A DNA stretch of 16,448 nt, from assembly GCA_039808325.1 (NCBI GenBank), contig JBDHSU010000091.1, forward strand, positions 1 to 16,448. Direction: 5' to 3'. Positions 8,286 through 13,838 of this stretch are shown in pieces. The stretch's first letter is position 1, and the number at the start of each line of letters is the position of its first letter. The position numbers and the translations under genes were made by a program. Below the pieces are notes generated by a model. The model was not told the origin of the DNA and did not search any database. It saw only the letters and a program-made list of their open reading frames with translations. Source of the stretch: JAFKKS01 sp039808325. Lineage in GTDB: Bacteria > Pseudomonadota > Alphaproteobacteria > Rhizobiales > Xanthobacteraceae.

Positions 8286-8792
8286 TCACATGATGATCTT
8301 CTGCATGAAGACCGTATCGGGATAGATGAGCAGCGCCGCCGCCGCGAGCGCGATGCCATAAGGCACGCCGGATTTGTCGTCGTGCAAACGCTGGATCCAG
8401 CCGTAACCGGAAAGGCTCGCCGGCAACGGCGCCGTGCGAAACTTCAGGATGATCAGGGTGAGCGCGCCACCAAGAAGCGAGGCGTACAGAAGATATGGCA
8501 TCACCTGATCGAAGCCGAACCAGAGTGCGATCGCGGCCGCGATCTTGGCGTCGCCGCCGCCGATCCATCCGCGCGCGAAGCAAACGAACGCCCCGGCAAG
8601 GACGACGGCCGCCGCCAGCACATGACTGCCGATTTCAGCCCAGCCCAACCCTGCAAAAACAGCCAGGACGAAGAAAGAGCCAGTCAGCGCGAGAACCAAC
8701 CGGTTGGAAATCGTCATTGTAAGGAGATCGCTCGACGCGGCAAAAGCCATCGCCAAGGGAAAAAGGACGAGGATCAATACATTCAGCATCAT
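8286..8792 (-). CDS. cpaA: CpaA/TadV, prepilin peptidase
   Basis: This is an A24-family aspartic prepilin peptidase that cleaves the leader of Flp pilins and TadE-type pseudopilins in the inner membrane. The 168-residue protein is almost entirely hydrophobic with about five to six membrane segments. The two catalytic aspartates are visible as D22 in SSDLLTMTISN and D81 in GGGDAKI. It is short and lacks the N-terminal methyltransferase part of PilD, as is usual for Tad peptidases. Two adjacent ATG codons (8792, 8789) are possible starts, with GAGA 3 or 6 nt upstream. It follows the second pilin by 45 nt and ends before a strong terminator. Confidence 0.93.
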   Translation of the reverse strand: MMLNVLILVLFPLAMAFAASSDLLTMTISNRLVLALTGSFFVLAVFAGLGWAEIGSHVLAAAVVLAGAFVCFARGWIGGGDAKIAAAIALWFGFDQVMPYLLYASLLGGALTLIILKFRTAPLPASLSGYGWIQRLHDDKSGVPYGIALAAAALLIYPDTVFMQKIIM

Positions 8793-8837
8793 GATTCTCG
8801 TAGTCCCGTTGCCGAATCACAAAATCCGGCGGCCGGA

Positions 8838-9002
8838 TCACTTGAAGCCGGCCAAAACCTTTTCGAAGTTTCCTGCCACCGTCGTACCGACGCTGAAAAC
8901 GACCGTGGTGATGGCGAGAAAGATGCCGCTCGCGATAAGCGCGTATTCAACGGCCGTGGCGCCAGCTTCGTCCTGCCGAAAGCGTGAAAGCAAACGGCTC
9001 AT
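8838..9002 (-). CDS. Flp/Fap-type pilin, second copy
   Basis: This is a 54-residue type IVb Flp pilin, one of two in tandem. The prepilin motif is EAGATAVEYALIA (12-24). Cleavage is expected after G14, leaving Glu at +5 and Tyr at +6 of the mature protein, followed by a hydrophobic stalk (about 21-40) and a short tail ending AGFK. I chose ATG at 9002 because GGGAGAGGG lies directly upstream; the open frame to 9053 adds an implausible polar segment. It differs clearly from the first pilin in stalk and tail, so it may be a minor or alternative pilin. It sits between the first pilin and cpaA in the same unit. Confidence 0.9.
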   Translation of the reverse strand: MSRLLSRFRQDEAGATAVEYALIASGIFLAITTVVFSVGTTVAGNFEKVLAGFK

Positions 9003-9056
9003 GATCCCTCTCCCGTATGACAGCGACGACGACCGATCCGTTCGGTGCCGCACGGC

Positions 9057-9088
9057 AAAACCGGACGCCGCAACGATGCGGCGACCGG
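9057..9088 (-). terminator. Hairpin with T-tract between the two pilin genes (possible attenuator)
   Basis: Arms CGCCGCA (9066-9072) and TGCGGCG (9077-9083) with loop ACGA are extended by CCGG / CCGG across a single A-A mismatch. On the minus strand the hairpin is followed by TTTT (9057-9060). It could partly stop transcription after the first pilin or protect its 3' end, giving an excess of major pilin mRNA. Confidence 0.6.
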
Positions 9089-9120
9089 AATTACCTGCCG
9101 TTCGGGCGAGACTGGCCGGC

Positions 9121-9288
9121 TTACTTGTCGATCGCCGACTGAATCTTGCCGAAGGTGGCGTTCAGCGTCGTACCGACCGTGCTGACGACCGCGATGATCG
9201 CGACCGAGATGCCAGCGGCGATAAGGCCGTATTCAATCGCAGTCGCACCGGACTCATCTTTGGCGAAGCGCGCAACGAGATTCTTCAT
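9121..9288 (-). CDS. pilA: Flp/Fap-type pilin, first copy (likely major pilin)
   Basis: This is a 55-residue Flp pilin, the structural subunit of the Tad pilus. Direct translation gives a basic leader (MKNLVARFAK), then DESGATAIEYGLIAAG (11-26). Cleavage is expected after G14, with Glu+5 and Tyr+6, then a hydrophobic stalk to about residue 41 and a tail ending SAIDK. It starts at ATG with a near-perfect AGGAG 7 nt upstream, the best ribosome binding site in the window. It is the first gene of the pilin-cpaA unit and transcribes away from the secretin-N-domain gene at 9748. Promoter position and strong translation signals suggest this is the major pilin, with the copy at 8838-9002 secondary. 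Confidence 0.93.
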   Translation of the reverse strand: MKNLVARFAKDESGATAIEYGLIAAGISVAIIAVVSTVGTTLNATFGKIQSAIDK

Positions 9289-9295
9289 GACTAAA

Positions 9296-9300
9296 CTCCT
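9296..9300 (-). promoter_or_regulatory. Strong ribosome binding site of the first pilin
   Basis: AGGAG on the minus strand (within AGAGGAG) lies 7 nt before the ATG at 9288. It supports this small gene as real and highly translated. Confidence 0.75.
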
Positions 9301-9480
9301 CTAGATCCACACCTAAACTGTTTGGCGGACCCGGCGGCCGATGTGTCCCGCCCATTCCGGACCGTGACGCGAATGTACCTGCGACATCTTGCGTCGAGGT
9401 TAATTCGAACGATGAAAGGCACAGTCTTCGGAAGAAAACCCCGTGTGGTTAAAGAACCATTGCGACCATTCTATAAACAT

Positions 9481-9513
9481 TTAAGCTTAGTTTGAGTAAG
9501 ATCATCTTATAAT
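9481..9513 (+). promoter_or_regulatory. Putative CtrA-like box with consensus -10 in the pilin control region
   Basis: TTAA-N7-TTGA at 9481-9495 is a one-mismatch match to TTAA-N7-TTAA. It is followed 12 nt later on the plus strand by TATAAT (9508-9513). The box is also 193 nt upstream of the pilA ATG on the other strand. It could serve either or both divergent units; direction is not certain. Confidence 0.35.
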
Positions 9514-9747
9514 TTATTCCGGCACTTCTAAAACGTTGCGGACCAATTCTCCAAGTCTATCCGCATCGAAACAACTTTCGACATCTTGGTTACGGCGCAA
9601 TCGACTGGCGGGGAGCGCGACGCCAGCTTCGGATCAACCTGCGTTTGCACTTCATTCACCAATTTGCAGTCAACTTGCACCGCGAACGCCGACGGTCTGC
9701 ATGCCGCCGACCGCGGCGGCGTCCTCGAGTTGAACGGTCAGCCGGCA

Positions 9748-10236
9748 ATGAAATCCGCTTTCATGATGCGCTTTTCCCGCACGCCGATGCTTACGCTCGC
9801 CGCGCTGGCCATGGCCCTCGCCATCGCGCCCGCCCGCGCCGACAACGAGGCGCTCACGATCCCGCTCGATCAGGCGACGCTGGTGAAGATGCCGGAGCGC
9901 CTGGCGACGCTGGTCATCGGCAACCCGCTGGTCGCCGACGTGTCCGTGCAGACGGGAGGCCTGCTGGTCGTGACCGGAAAGGGCTACGGCTCGACGAACC
10001 TGGTAGCGCTCGACAAGGATGGCGCCGTCTTGCTGGAGAAGACGGTCAACGTCGTCGCGCCGCGTGAAAACCTGATGACGGTCTACAAGGGCGTCGATCG
10101 CGAGACCTATAGCTGTGCGCCGAACTGCCAGCCGCGCGTGACGCTCGGCGACGCACCCAAGTTCTTCAACCCCGTCATCGGCCAGGGAAGCGTACGCAAC
10201 GCACAGGCTCAGGCCCAGTCCCAATCGCAGCGGTAA
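9748..10236 (+). CDS. Stand-alone pilus-formation/secretin N-terminal-domain protein
   Basis: This is a 162-residue exported protein. A signal peptide (1-31, cleavage after ARA) is followed by a domain (about 33-108) of the type found at the N-terminus of CpaC secretins: IPLDQATLVKMPERLATLVI (38-57), NPLVADVSV, and a GSTNLVALDKDG stretch. Within this window it matches the layout of CpaC residues 38-113, but there is no secretin channel domain. A short extension follows with a Cys pair (C123, C127 in CAPNC) and a Gln/Ala/Ser tail. Such proteins occur beside Flp pilin genes in Rhizobiales and are probably periplasmic accessories of the Tad secretin; that role is inferred. I chose ATG at 9748 because the signal peptide begins there. 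Ribosome binding is weak, and ATG at 9763 or 9766 is possible. Confidence 0.8.
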   Translation: MKSAFMMRFSRTPMLTLAALAMALAIAPARADNEALTIPLDQATLVKMPERLATLVIGNPLVADVSVQTGGLLVVTGKGYGSTNLVALDKDGAVLLEKTVNVVAPRENLMTVYKGVDRETYSCAPNCQPRVTLGDAPKFFNPVIGQGSVRNAQAQAQSQSQR

Positions 10237-10368
10237 AAGCCACCTTCCGCCGCCCTCCGGAACGTCCCGGCATTTAAGTATCCCAGCGCATCCCCGCGCC
10301 GCGTCCGGACCTGATCGCCGCTGCGAAAACAGGCTTCATCGTGCGCCGCGCCGCTTCGCCGCTCGCGG

Positions 10369-10383
10369 TTAACGAATGCTTAC
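10369..10383 (+). promoter_or_regulatory. Putative CtrA-like box upstream of the TadE genes
   Basis: TTAA-N7-TTAC lies 105 nt upstream of the TadE start. The surrounding sequence GTTAACG-N5-TTACG is nearly the same as that upstream of cpaB at 8192-8208, which argues for a shared regulator. Confidence 0.4.
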
Positions 10384-10423
10384 GGCGCAGTTCGCGTTTT
10401 TCCGCGATGTTGGAAACGGTTCA

Positions 10424-10437
10424 CAAATAGATATTTG
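10424..10437. promoter_or_regulatory. Small inverted repeat, possible operator
   Basis: CAAATA-GA-TATTTG has perfect 6-bp arms in an AT-rich patch just upstream of the TadE gene. It may be an operator or part of the promoter. No specific regulator can be named. Confidence 0.3.
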
Positions 10438-10488
10438 CTAAGTGTGACGACGCAGGCGCGGCGGGCGCGTGATGCGGAGCACAAGGTC

Positions 10489-11052
10489 ATGAACGGCGAG
10501 AAGAAGGGCTGTATTCGCCACCTTAGGCGCTTGATCGGCATGACGCCGCTGCGCCGCTTCACGCGCGAAGAGGATGGCGCCTCCACCGTCGAGTTTGCGA
10601 TGGTGATAACGCCGTTTCTGGCGCTGCTTTTCGCCATCATGGAAACCGCGGTCGTCTTCCTTGCGAATCAAACCCTGGAGACGGCCGTGGCCGATTCCGC
10701 CCGTCTGATCATGACGGGCCAGGCGCAGAAACAGAAATTCGACCAACAGGCTTTCAAGACCGCTCTCTGCTCGCGCATCTACGCGCTCTTCGATTGCGAG
10801 AACGGCATCATGATCGACGTCCGAACGGCAAAATCCTTCAGCACGGCAAATATGAGCAGGCCGATCGACAACAATGGCAACCTGGTGAACAATTTCACCT
10901 ACGATCCAGGAGGCGCCGGCGATATCGTCGTCGTGCGCGTGATGTATCAGTGGCCTGTCTGGGTGCCCGGTCTTGGCTTCAATCTCAGCAACATGGCCAA
11001 CGGCAATCGCTTGCTGATGGCGACCTCCGCATTCCGCAACGAGCCCTTCTAA
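10489..11052 (+). CDS. TadE-type pseudopilin / pilus assembly protein
   Basis: This is a TadE-like minor pilin (pseudopilin) processed by the prepilin peptidase and needed for Flp pilus biogenesis. The 187-residue protein has a basic N-terminus, then EEDGASTVEFAMVITPFLA (27-45). Cleavage is expected after G30, with Glu at +5, followed by a hydrophobic helix to about 60. The C-terminal part (about 80-187) is a soluble periplasmic domain with two Cys (C94, C103). I chose ATG at 10489, with GGAG 9 nt upstream; a TTG at 10435 would add 18 unlikely residues. A second TadE-type gene follows 24 nt downstream, so the two are one transcription unit, on the strand opposite to the cpa genes. Confidence 0.88.
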   Translation: MNGEKKGCIRHLRRLIGMTPLRRFTREEDGASTVEFAMVITPFLALLFAIMETAVVFLANQTLETAVADSARLIMTGQAQKQKFDQQAFKTALCSRIYALFDCENGIMIDVRTAKSFSTANMSRPIDNNGNLVNNFTYDPGGAGDIVVVRVMYQWPVWVPGLGFNLSNMANGNRLLMATSAFRNEPF

Positions 11053-11076
11053 CCGGCAAATACGGGCGAAGCCGCG

Positions 11077-11655
11077 ATGATGAAAATCCTCACGCAACGG
11101 TCTTTGTTACCGAAAAGGCTGACGGCGTTCGCCGCCGAGAGCCGGGGCGCCGCCGCGATCGAATTCGCGATGCTGCTTCCGTTGATGATCACGCTTTATC
11201 TCGGTTGCGTCGAGTTCTCGCAGGCGATCAGCATCGATCGCAAGATATCGCTGACGTCGCGCGTTCTGTCCGACCTCGTCGCGCAGACGACGAGTGTCAG
11301 CGACGACGACATGACAAATATCAAAAGCGCGGCGACCGCCGTCACGGCCCCCTATTCGACCGCGAATCTCACGTTGAAAATCTCGAGCGTGAAGATCGAC
11401 GCCAACAAGAACGCGACGGTCGCATGGGGGGACGCACTGAACACCACCGCGCGGCAGAAGGGCGACAGCGTCACAATCCCCGCGGGCCTGCTCGTCGCCA
11501 ATACGACGCTCATCTGGGCGGAGGCTACGTACAATTATACGCCGACGATCGGTTATGTGATCACCGGGACATTGCCGCTGCAGGACCAGATCTACATGCG
11601 TCCGCGCCTCTCCGACTGCGTGCTGCGTCCGCCGAACGTGATGAATTGCACCTGA
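11077..11655 (+). CDS. Second TadE/TadF-type pseudopilin
   Basis: This is a 192-residue TadE-family protein and partner of the upstream pseudopilin. The prepilin motif is SRGAAAIEFAMLLPLMITLY (22-41). Cleavage is expected after G24, with Glu at +5, followed by a hydrophobic helix to about 46. The rest is a Thr/Ser/Ala-rich periplasmic domain, with a C-terminal Cys pair (in LSDCVLRPPNVMNCT) that may form a disulfide. Two adjacent ATG codons (11077, 11080) are possible starts. The ribosome binding site is weak (GGGCGAAG). It may correspond to TadF in other loci; sequence alone does not separate TadE from TadF. It converges on nudC, with the palindromic repeat between them. Confidence 0.85.
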   Translation: MMKILTQRSLLPKRLTAFAAESRGAAAIEFAMLLPLMITLYLGCVEFSQAISIDRKISLTSRVLSDLVAQTTSVSDDDMTNIKSAATAVTAPYSTANLTLKISSVKIDANKNATVAWGDALNTTARQKGDSVTIPAGLLVANTTLIWAEATYNYTPTIGYVITGTLPLQDQIYMRPRLSDCVLRPPNVMNCT

Positions 11656-11689
11656 AGTTTGCCGCTCGCGGGACGCCCGACGTTTATAG

Positions 11690-11707
11690 CGCTTTCGAGC
11701 GAAAGCC
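11690..11707 (+). terminator. Hairpin after the second TadE gene, weak terminator candidate
   Basis: GCTTTC / GAAAGC (11691-11696 and 11701-11706) with loop GAGC lies 35 nt past the stop. It has no T-tract on the plus strand and abuts the palindromic repeat, so it may be part of a repeat rather than a true terminator. Confidence 0.3.
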
Positions 11708-11825
11708 CTGGAGCGGGATGAGGAAAAGTGTGGAGCGGTTTTCCGCCCGCATCCCGCTCTAAGTTATGAGAATCGATCACGTTCATGATTTTGGATCGAT
11801 TCGATCCAAAATCATCGTGATCTAG
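11708..11825. repeat. Palindromic interspersed repeat, copy 2 (downstream of nudC)
   Basis: This is a direct copy of 171-287 and the better preserved one. The left arms GAGCGGGATG / CATCCCGCTC are perfect. The right hairpin (11775-11822) has outer arms GATCACG / CGTGATC, a 3-nt bulge, and 15-bp perfect inner arms around one central T. The ends are imperfect inverted repeats (CTGGAGCGGGATGA against CTAGATCACGATGA). It lies between converging genes and supplies the nudC TAG stop. Likely roles are a bidirectional transcript-end structure or a non-autonomous mobile element; neither is proven here. Confidence 0.92.
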
Positions 11826-12805
11826 AAACTCGGCACGCCCTCGATCCAGGTGCGGATGATGTGGTGCGCGATGGCCATCGGCGGGGGGGTCGCCAGGCCG
11901 TCGGGATGGGTCCGCGTCAGCAAAGCGGCCGCCTCGTCACGAGAGAACCAGCGCGCGTCCTCCAGCTCGCTGCGGTCGACGACGATGTTGGTCGTGATCG
12001 CCTGCGCATGGCACCCGATCATCAGCGACATCGGAAACGGCCACGGCTGCGACGCAAGATAAGTGACGTATCCGCAAGTGATGCCGGCTTCCTCGTGCGT
12101 CTCACGCCGCACTGCGGCCTCGATCGTTTCGCCGGGCTCGACGAAACCCGCGAGGCACGACCAAACGCCCTTCACGAATCGCGATTGGCGCCCCAGCAGA
12201 CAGCGGTCGCCGTCGATCGCGAGCATGATCACCACCGGGTCGGTGCGCGGGAAGTGCTCGACCTTGCACGCCGGGCAGACTCGCTTCCACCCAGCGCTGG
12301 CGAGTCGCGTTTCCGCGCCGCAATTGGCGCAGAAGCGGTGCCGCGCGTGCCAGTGCAGCATCGCCTTCGCCTCGGCCAGCGTCGCAATGTCCTGCGCCGG
12401 CACGAGCCCCTGCACCGCGATCGAGCGCAGATCGATAATGAAGAGATCGTCGCGCGTCTTGAGTCCGTCCGCAGCGGCGGGATCGAGGGCGATGCCGAAG
12501 CGCGCGTTGCCGTCGCGCAGCCCGAGGAAGATCTTTTCCCGCACCGGCGCCAGCGCGCGCGCGTCCTCAAGCGGCAGCAGCGGATCGAGGCCTTCGCCAG
12601 CCCTGCGCATCACGACCCATTCGCCGGCGATGGCGTAGGCATTGGCGATGCCGTTCGTCTCCTGCGCGGCGAGAAAGGCGTGGTCCTCGCGCCGTTCCGT
12701 CGCGCGGTCGATGGTGTTGCCGACATAGCCGAGAACCGGCCGCGGACCGAGATCGTAGGAGGAGGCGCCGGTGCGGGGCCGGCTTTCGGCCGCTGGATGG
12801 GTCAT
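11822..12805 (-). CDS. nudC: NudC, NAD+/NADH diphosphatase (Nudix hydrolase)
   Basis: NudC hydrolyses NADH/NAD+ to NMN(H) and AMP and can remove NAD caps from RNA 5' ends. The 327-residue protein shows the family order. After a variable N-terminal domain comes a zinc ribbon with C159/C162 and C177/C180. The Nudix box follows (220-242: G-x5-E-x7-RE-xx-EE-x-G-I, all conserved). The NudC-specific SQPWPFPMS (252-260) marks NADH specificity. It starts at ATG without a clear Shine-Dalgarno sequence, 85 nt after the HIT gene stop, so the two may share a transcript. The TAG stop is inside the terminal CTAG of the repeat at 11708-11825. The C7 run at 11883-11889 encodes consecutive prolines. Confidence 0.95.
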   Translation of the reverse strand: MTHPAAESRPRTGASSYDLGPRPVLGYVGNTIDRATERREDHAFLAAQETNGIANAYAIAGEWVVMRRAGEGLDPLLPLEDARALAPVREKIFLGLRDGNARFGIALDPAAADGLKTRDDLFIIDLRSIAVQGLVPAQDIATLAEAKAMLHWHARHRFCANCGAETRLASAGWKRVCPACKVEHFPRTDPVVIMLAIDGDRCLLGRQSRFVKGVWSCLAGFVEPGETIEAAVRRETHEEAGITCGYVTYLASQPWPFPMSLMIGCHAQAITTNIVVDRSELEDARWFSRDEAAALLTRTHPDGLATPPPMAIAHHIIRTWIEGVPSF

Positions 12806-12890
12806 CGGAAAACCGTGGTTTGAAACGGCGTCCGGAGCGGACGCCTACCGACCATATTACGGCCTCGGCGGGATCGGTAGAGGCTTGCGG

Positions 12891-13313
12891 TCAGACGTTC
12901 CGCGCGGCAAGGGAAAGCCGCGCGCACAACGCCGCGGCGAGCGCGGCCTGCGCGCCGGCGGCATAAGGCTTCGCCGGCGCGCGTCCCCAGACCGCATTGG
13001 GCCCCGCCGCGTCGGCGCGGAAACGTGCGATCACATGCACATGCAGTTGCGGCACGGCATTGCCGAGCGCGGCGACGTTGAGCTTGTCGCAGCGCGTCTC
13101 ATCGCGCAGCGCGCTCGAGACCCGTGCGATCTCCGCCATCAACGCCGTTCGGTCCGTCTCGTCGAGGTCGATGATCTCGACCACGCCCTCGCGCCGCGGC
13201 ACCAGGATCAGCCAAGGGTAGTTGGCGTCGTTCATCAGCAGAATACGGCCGAGCGGCAAATCGCCGAGCGTCAGCGTATCGCGTTCGAGTTGCGGGTGAA
13301 GGGTCCAGGACAT
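12891..13313 (-). CDS. HIT-family nucleotide hydrolase/transferase
   Basis: This 140-residue protein belongs to the histidine-triad superfamily. Members act on nucleotide phosphates such as dinucleoside polyphosphates or AMP-linked substrates; the substrate here is unknown. The core is RILLMNDANYPWLILVPRR (23-41), followed by a helix and the active-site strand PQLHVHVIARF (88-98). The triad reads Q89-x-H91-x-H93, so the first His is Gln while the central His, the usual nucleophile, is kept. I recall this QLHVHVIARF form as usual in an alphaproteobacterial subgroup. I chose ATG at 13313 because GGAGA lies 6 nt upstream and the domain begins at once; the open frame to 13556 runs antisense into the SRP RNA and is not coding. 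Confidence 0.88.
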   Translation of the reverse strand: MSWTLHPQLERDTLTLGDLPLGRILLMNDANYPWLILVPRREGVVEIIDLDETDRTALMAEIARVSSALRDETRCDKLNVAALGNAVPQLHVHVIARFRADAAGPNAVWGRAPAKPYAAGAQAALAAALCARLSLAARNV

Positions 13314-13341
13314 GGATTTCTCCGATTGAACGCCTTTCGGC

Positions 13342-13380
13342 GTCGTTGTCGGGCATAGCCGCGGAAGACGGACGTGAACG
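13342..13380. repeat. Possible degenerate short repeat shared with 44-85
   Basis: This 39-nt stretch aligns with 44-85 over most of its length, with a small gap in the middle. It lies just upstream of the HIT gene. Both may be remnants of a second dispersed intergenic repeat. With only two diverged copies this is weak. Confidence 0.35.
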
Positions 13381-13496
13381 TTCCTTGACCCGGCAACCTT
13401 TCTGTCGGGGATTTTCTTCGCCTGATGGGTGCGCGGGTCAAGCCCCACGCCTGGCGCTCTCGGATCGGCCGCCCCGGCGATCGTGCCGCTTCCCGC

Positions 13497-13525
13497 TTGC
13501 TTTCCGGCGGCCAGCGCCCGATATA
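13497..13525 (+). promoter_or_regulatory. Probable promoter of the SRP RNA
   Basis: TTGCTT (13497-13502) and GATATA (13520-13525) are spaced by 17 nt and placed so that transcription would begin near 13531. This agrees with the RNA 5' end deduced from the terminal stem. Confidence 0.55.
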
Positions 13526-13530
13526 GGCGG

Positions 13531-13628
13531 CGGGAGGTTGGCGGTGGACAAGCCACTCGCCAACCGGGTCAGATCCGGAAGGAAGCAGCCCTAACGAGCT
13601 CCGGTTCGGGTCGCTCGTCAGCCTCCCA
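13531..13628 (+). ncRNA. ffs: Signal recognition particle RNA, small bacterial (4.5S) type
   Basis: This is the RNA part of the signal recognition particle, which binds Ffh and directs nascent membrane proteins to FtsY. The hallmark domain IV loop sequence GGTCAGATCCGGAAGGAAGC is present (13567-13586), followed by AGCC. The 5' GGGAGG (13532-13537) pairs with CCTCCC (13622-13627), closing the hairpin. The length of about 97 nt fits the small SRP RNA class. Its place upstream of dnaX is common in alphaproteobacteria. The ends are set by the terminal stem and may be off by a few bases. Confidence 0.93.
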
Positions 13629-13639
13629 CTTGCCCTCGT

Positions 13640-13657
13640 TGCGGCCGTTCGGTCGCA
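13640..13657 (+). terminator. Weak hairpin after the SRP RNA
   Basis: TGCGGCC / GGTCGCA (7 bp with one G-T pair) and loop GTTC lie about 12 nt past the RNA 3' end. There is no T-tract immediately after, so termination is uncertain and read-through into dnaX is possible. Confidence 0.25.
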
Positions 13658-13838
13658 GGCTTGACCCGCGCGCCCTTCTTCCTGCGAAATGGGGCGGCGC
13701 GAGAGCGCGATCCCCGGACAGCGGCAGCTCTTCGGGCGGTCAAGCTCACAGACAAGACGATGGGCCGGGCCGCTACGCCGGAGCGACCCTGAGATCACGA
13801 TTGGCAACGCGAGGTCCCGTGGCGGAGCCTGTTCCAGC

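Larger units (their letters stand above)
9289..9747. other. Divergent intergenic region between pilA and the secretin-N-domain gene
   Basis: About 460 nt hold no convincing gene. The part at about 9410-9545 is much richer in A/T than the rest of the window and carries the CtrA-like box, a consensus -10 hexamer on the plus strand and a small inverted repeat (TAAGAT-C-ATCTTA, 9497-9509). I read it as the control region for both divergent units. Open frames upstream of 9748 are in-frame extensions without secretion or domain logic. Confidence 0.6.

Noticed and set aside
8704..9294. Plus-strand open frame of 196 codons opposite cpaA and both pilins
   Set aside because: The minus strand encodes two intact Flp pilins and a peptidase with good ribosome binding sites; the opposite frame is a shadow.
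11592..11786. Minus-strand open frame of 64 codons beginning MNVIDSHNLERD
   Set aside because: Same repeat-derived frame as at the left edge; it continues antisense into the second TadE gene.
13314..13556. N-terminal extension of the HIT protein
   Set aside because: It would run antisense into the SRP RNA and lacks any domain; the ribosome binding site supports ATG at 13313.
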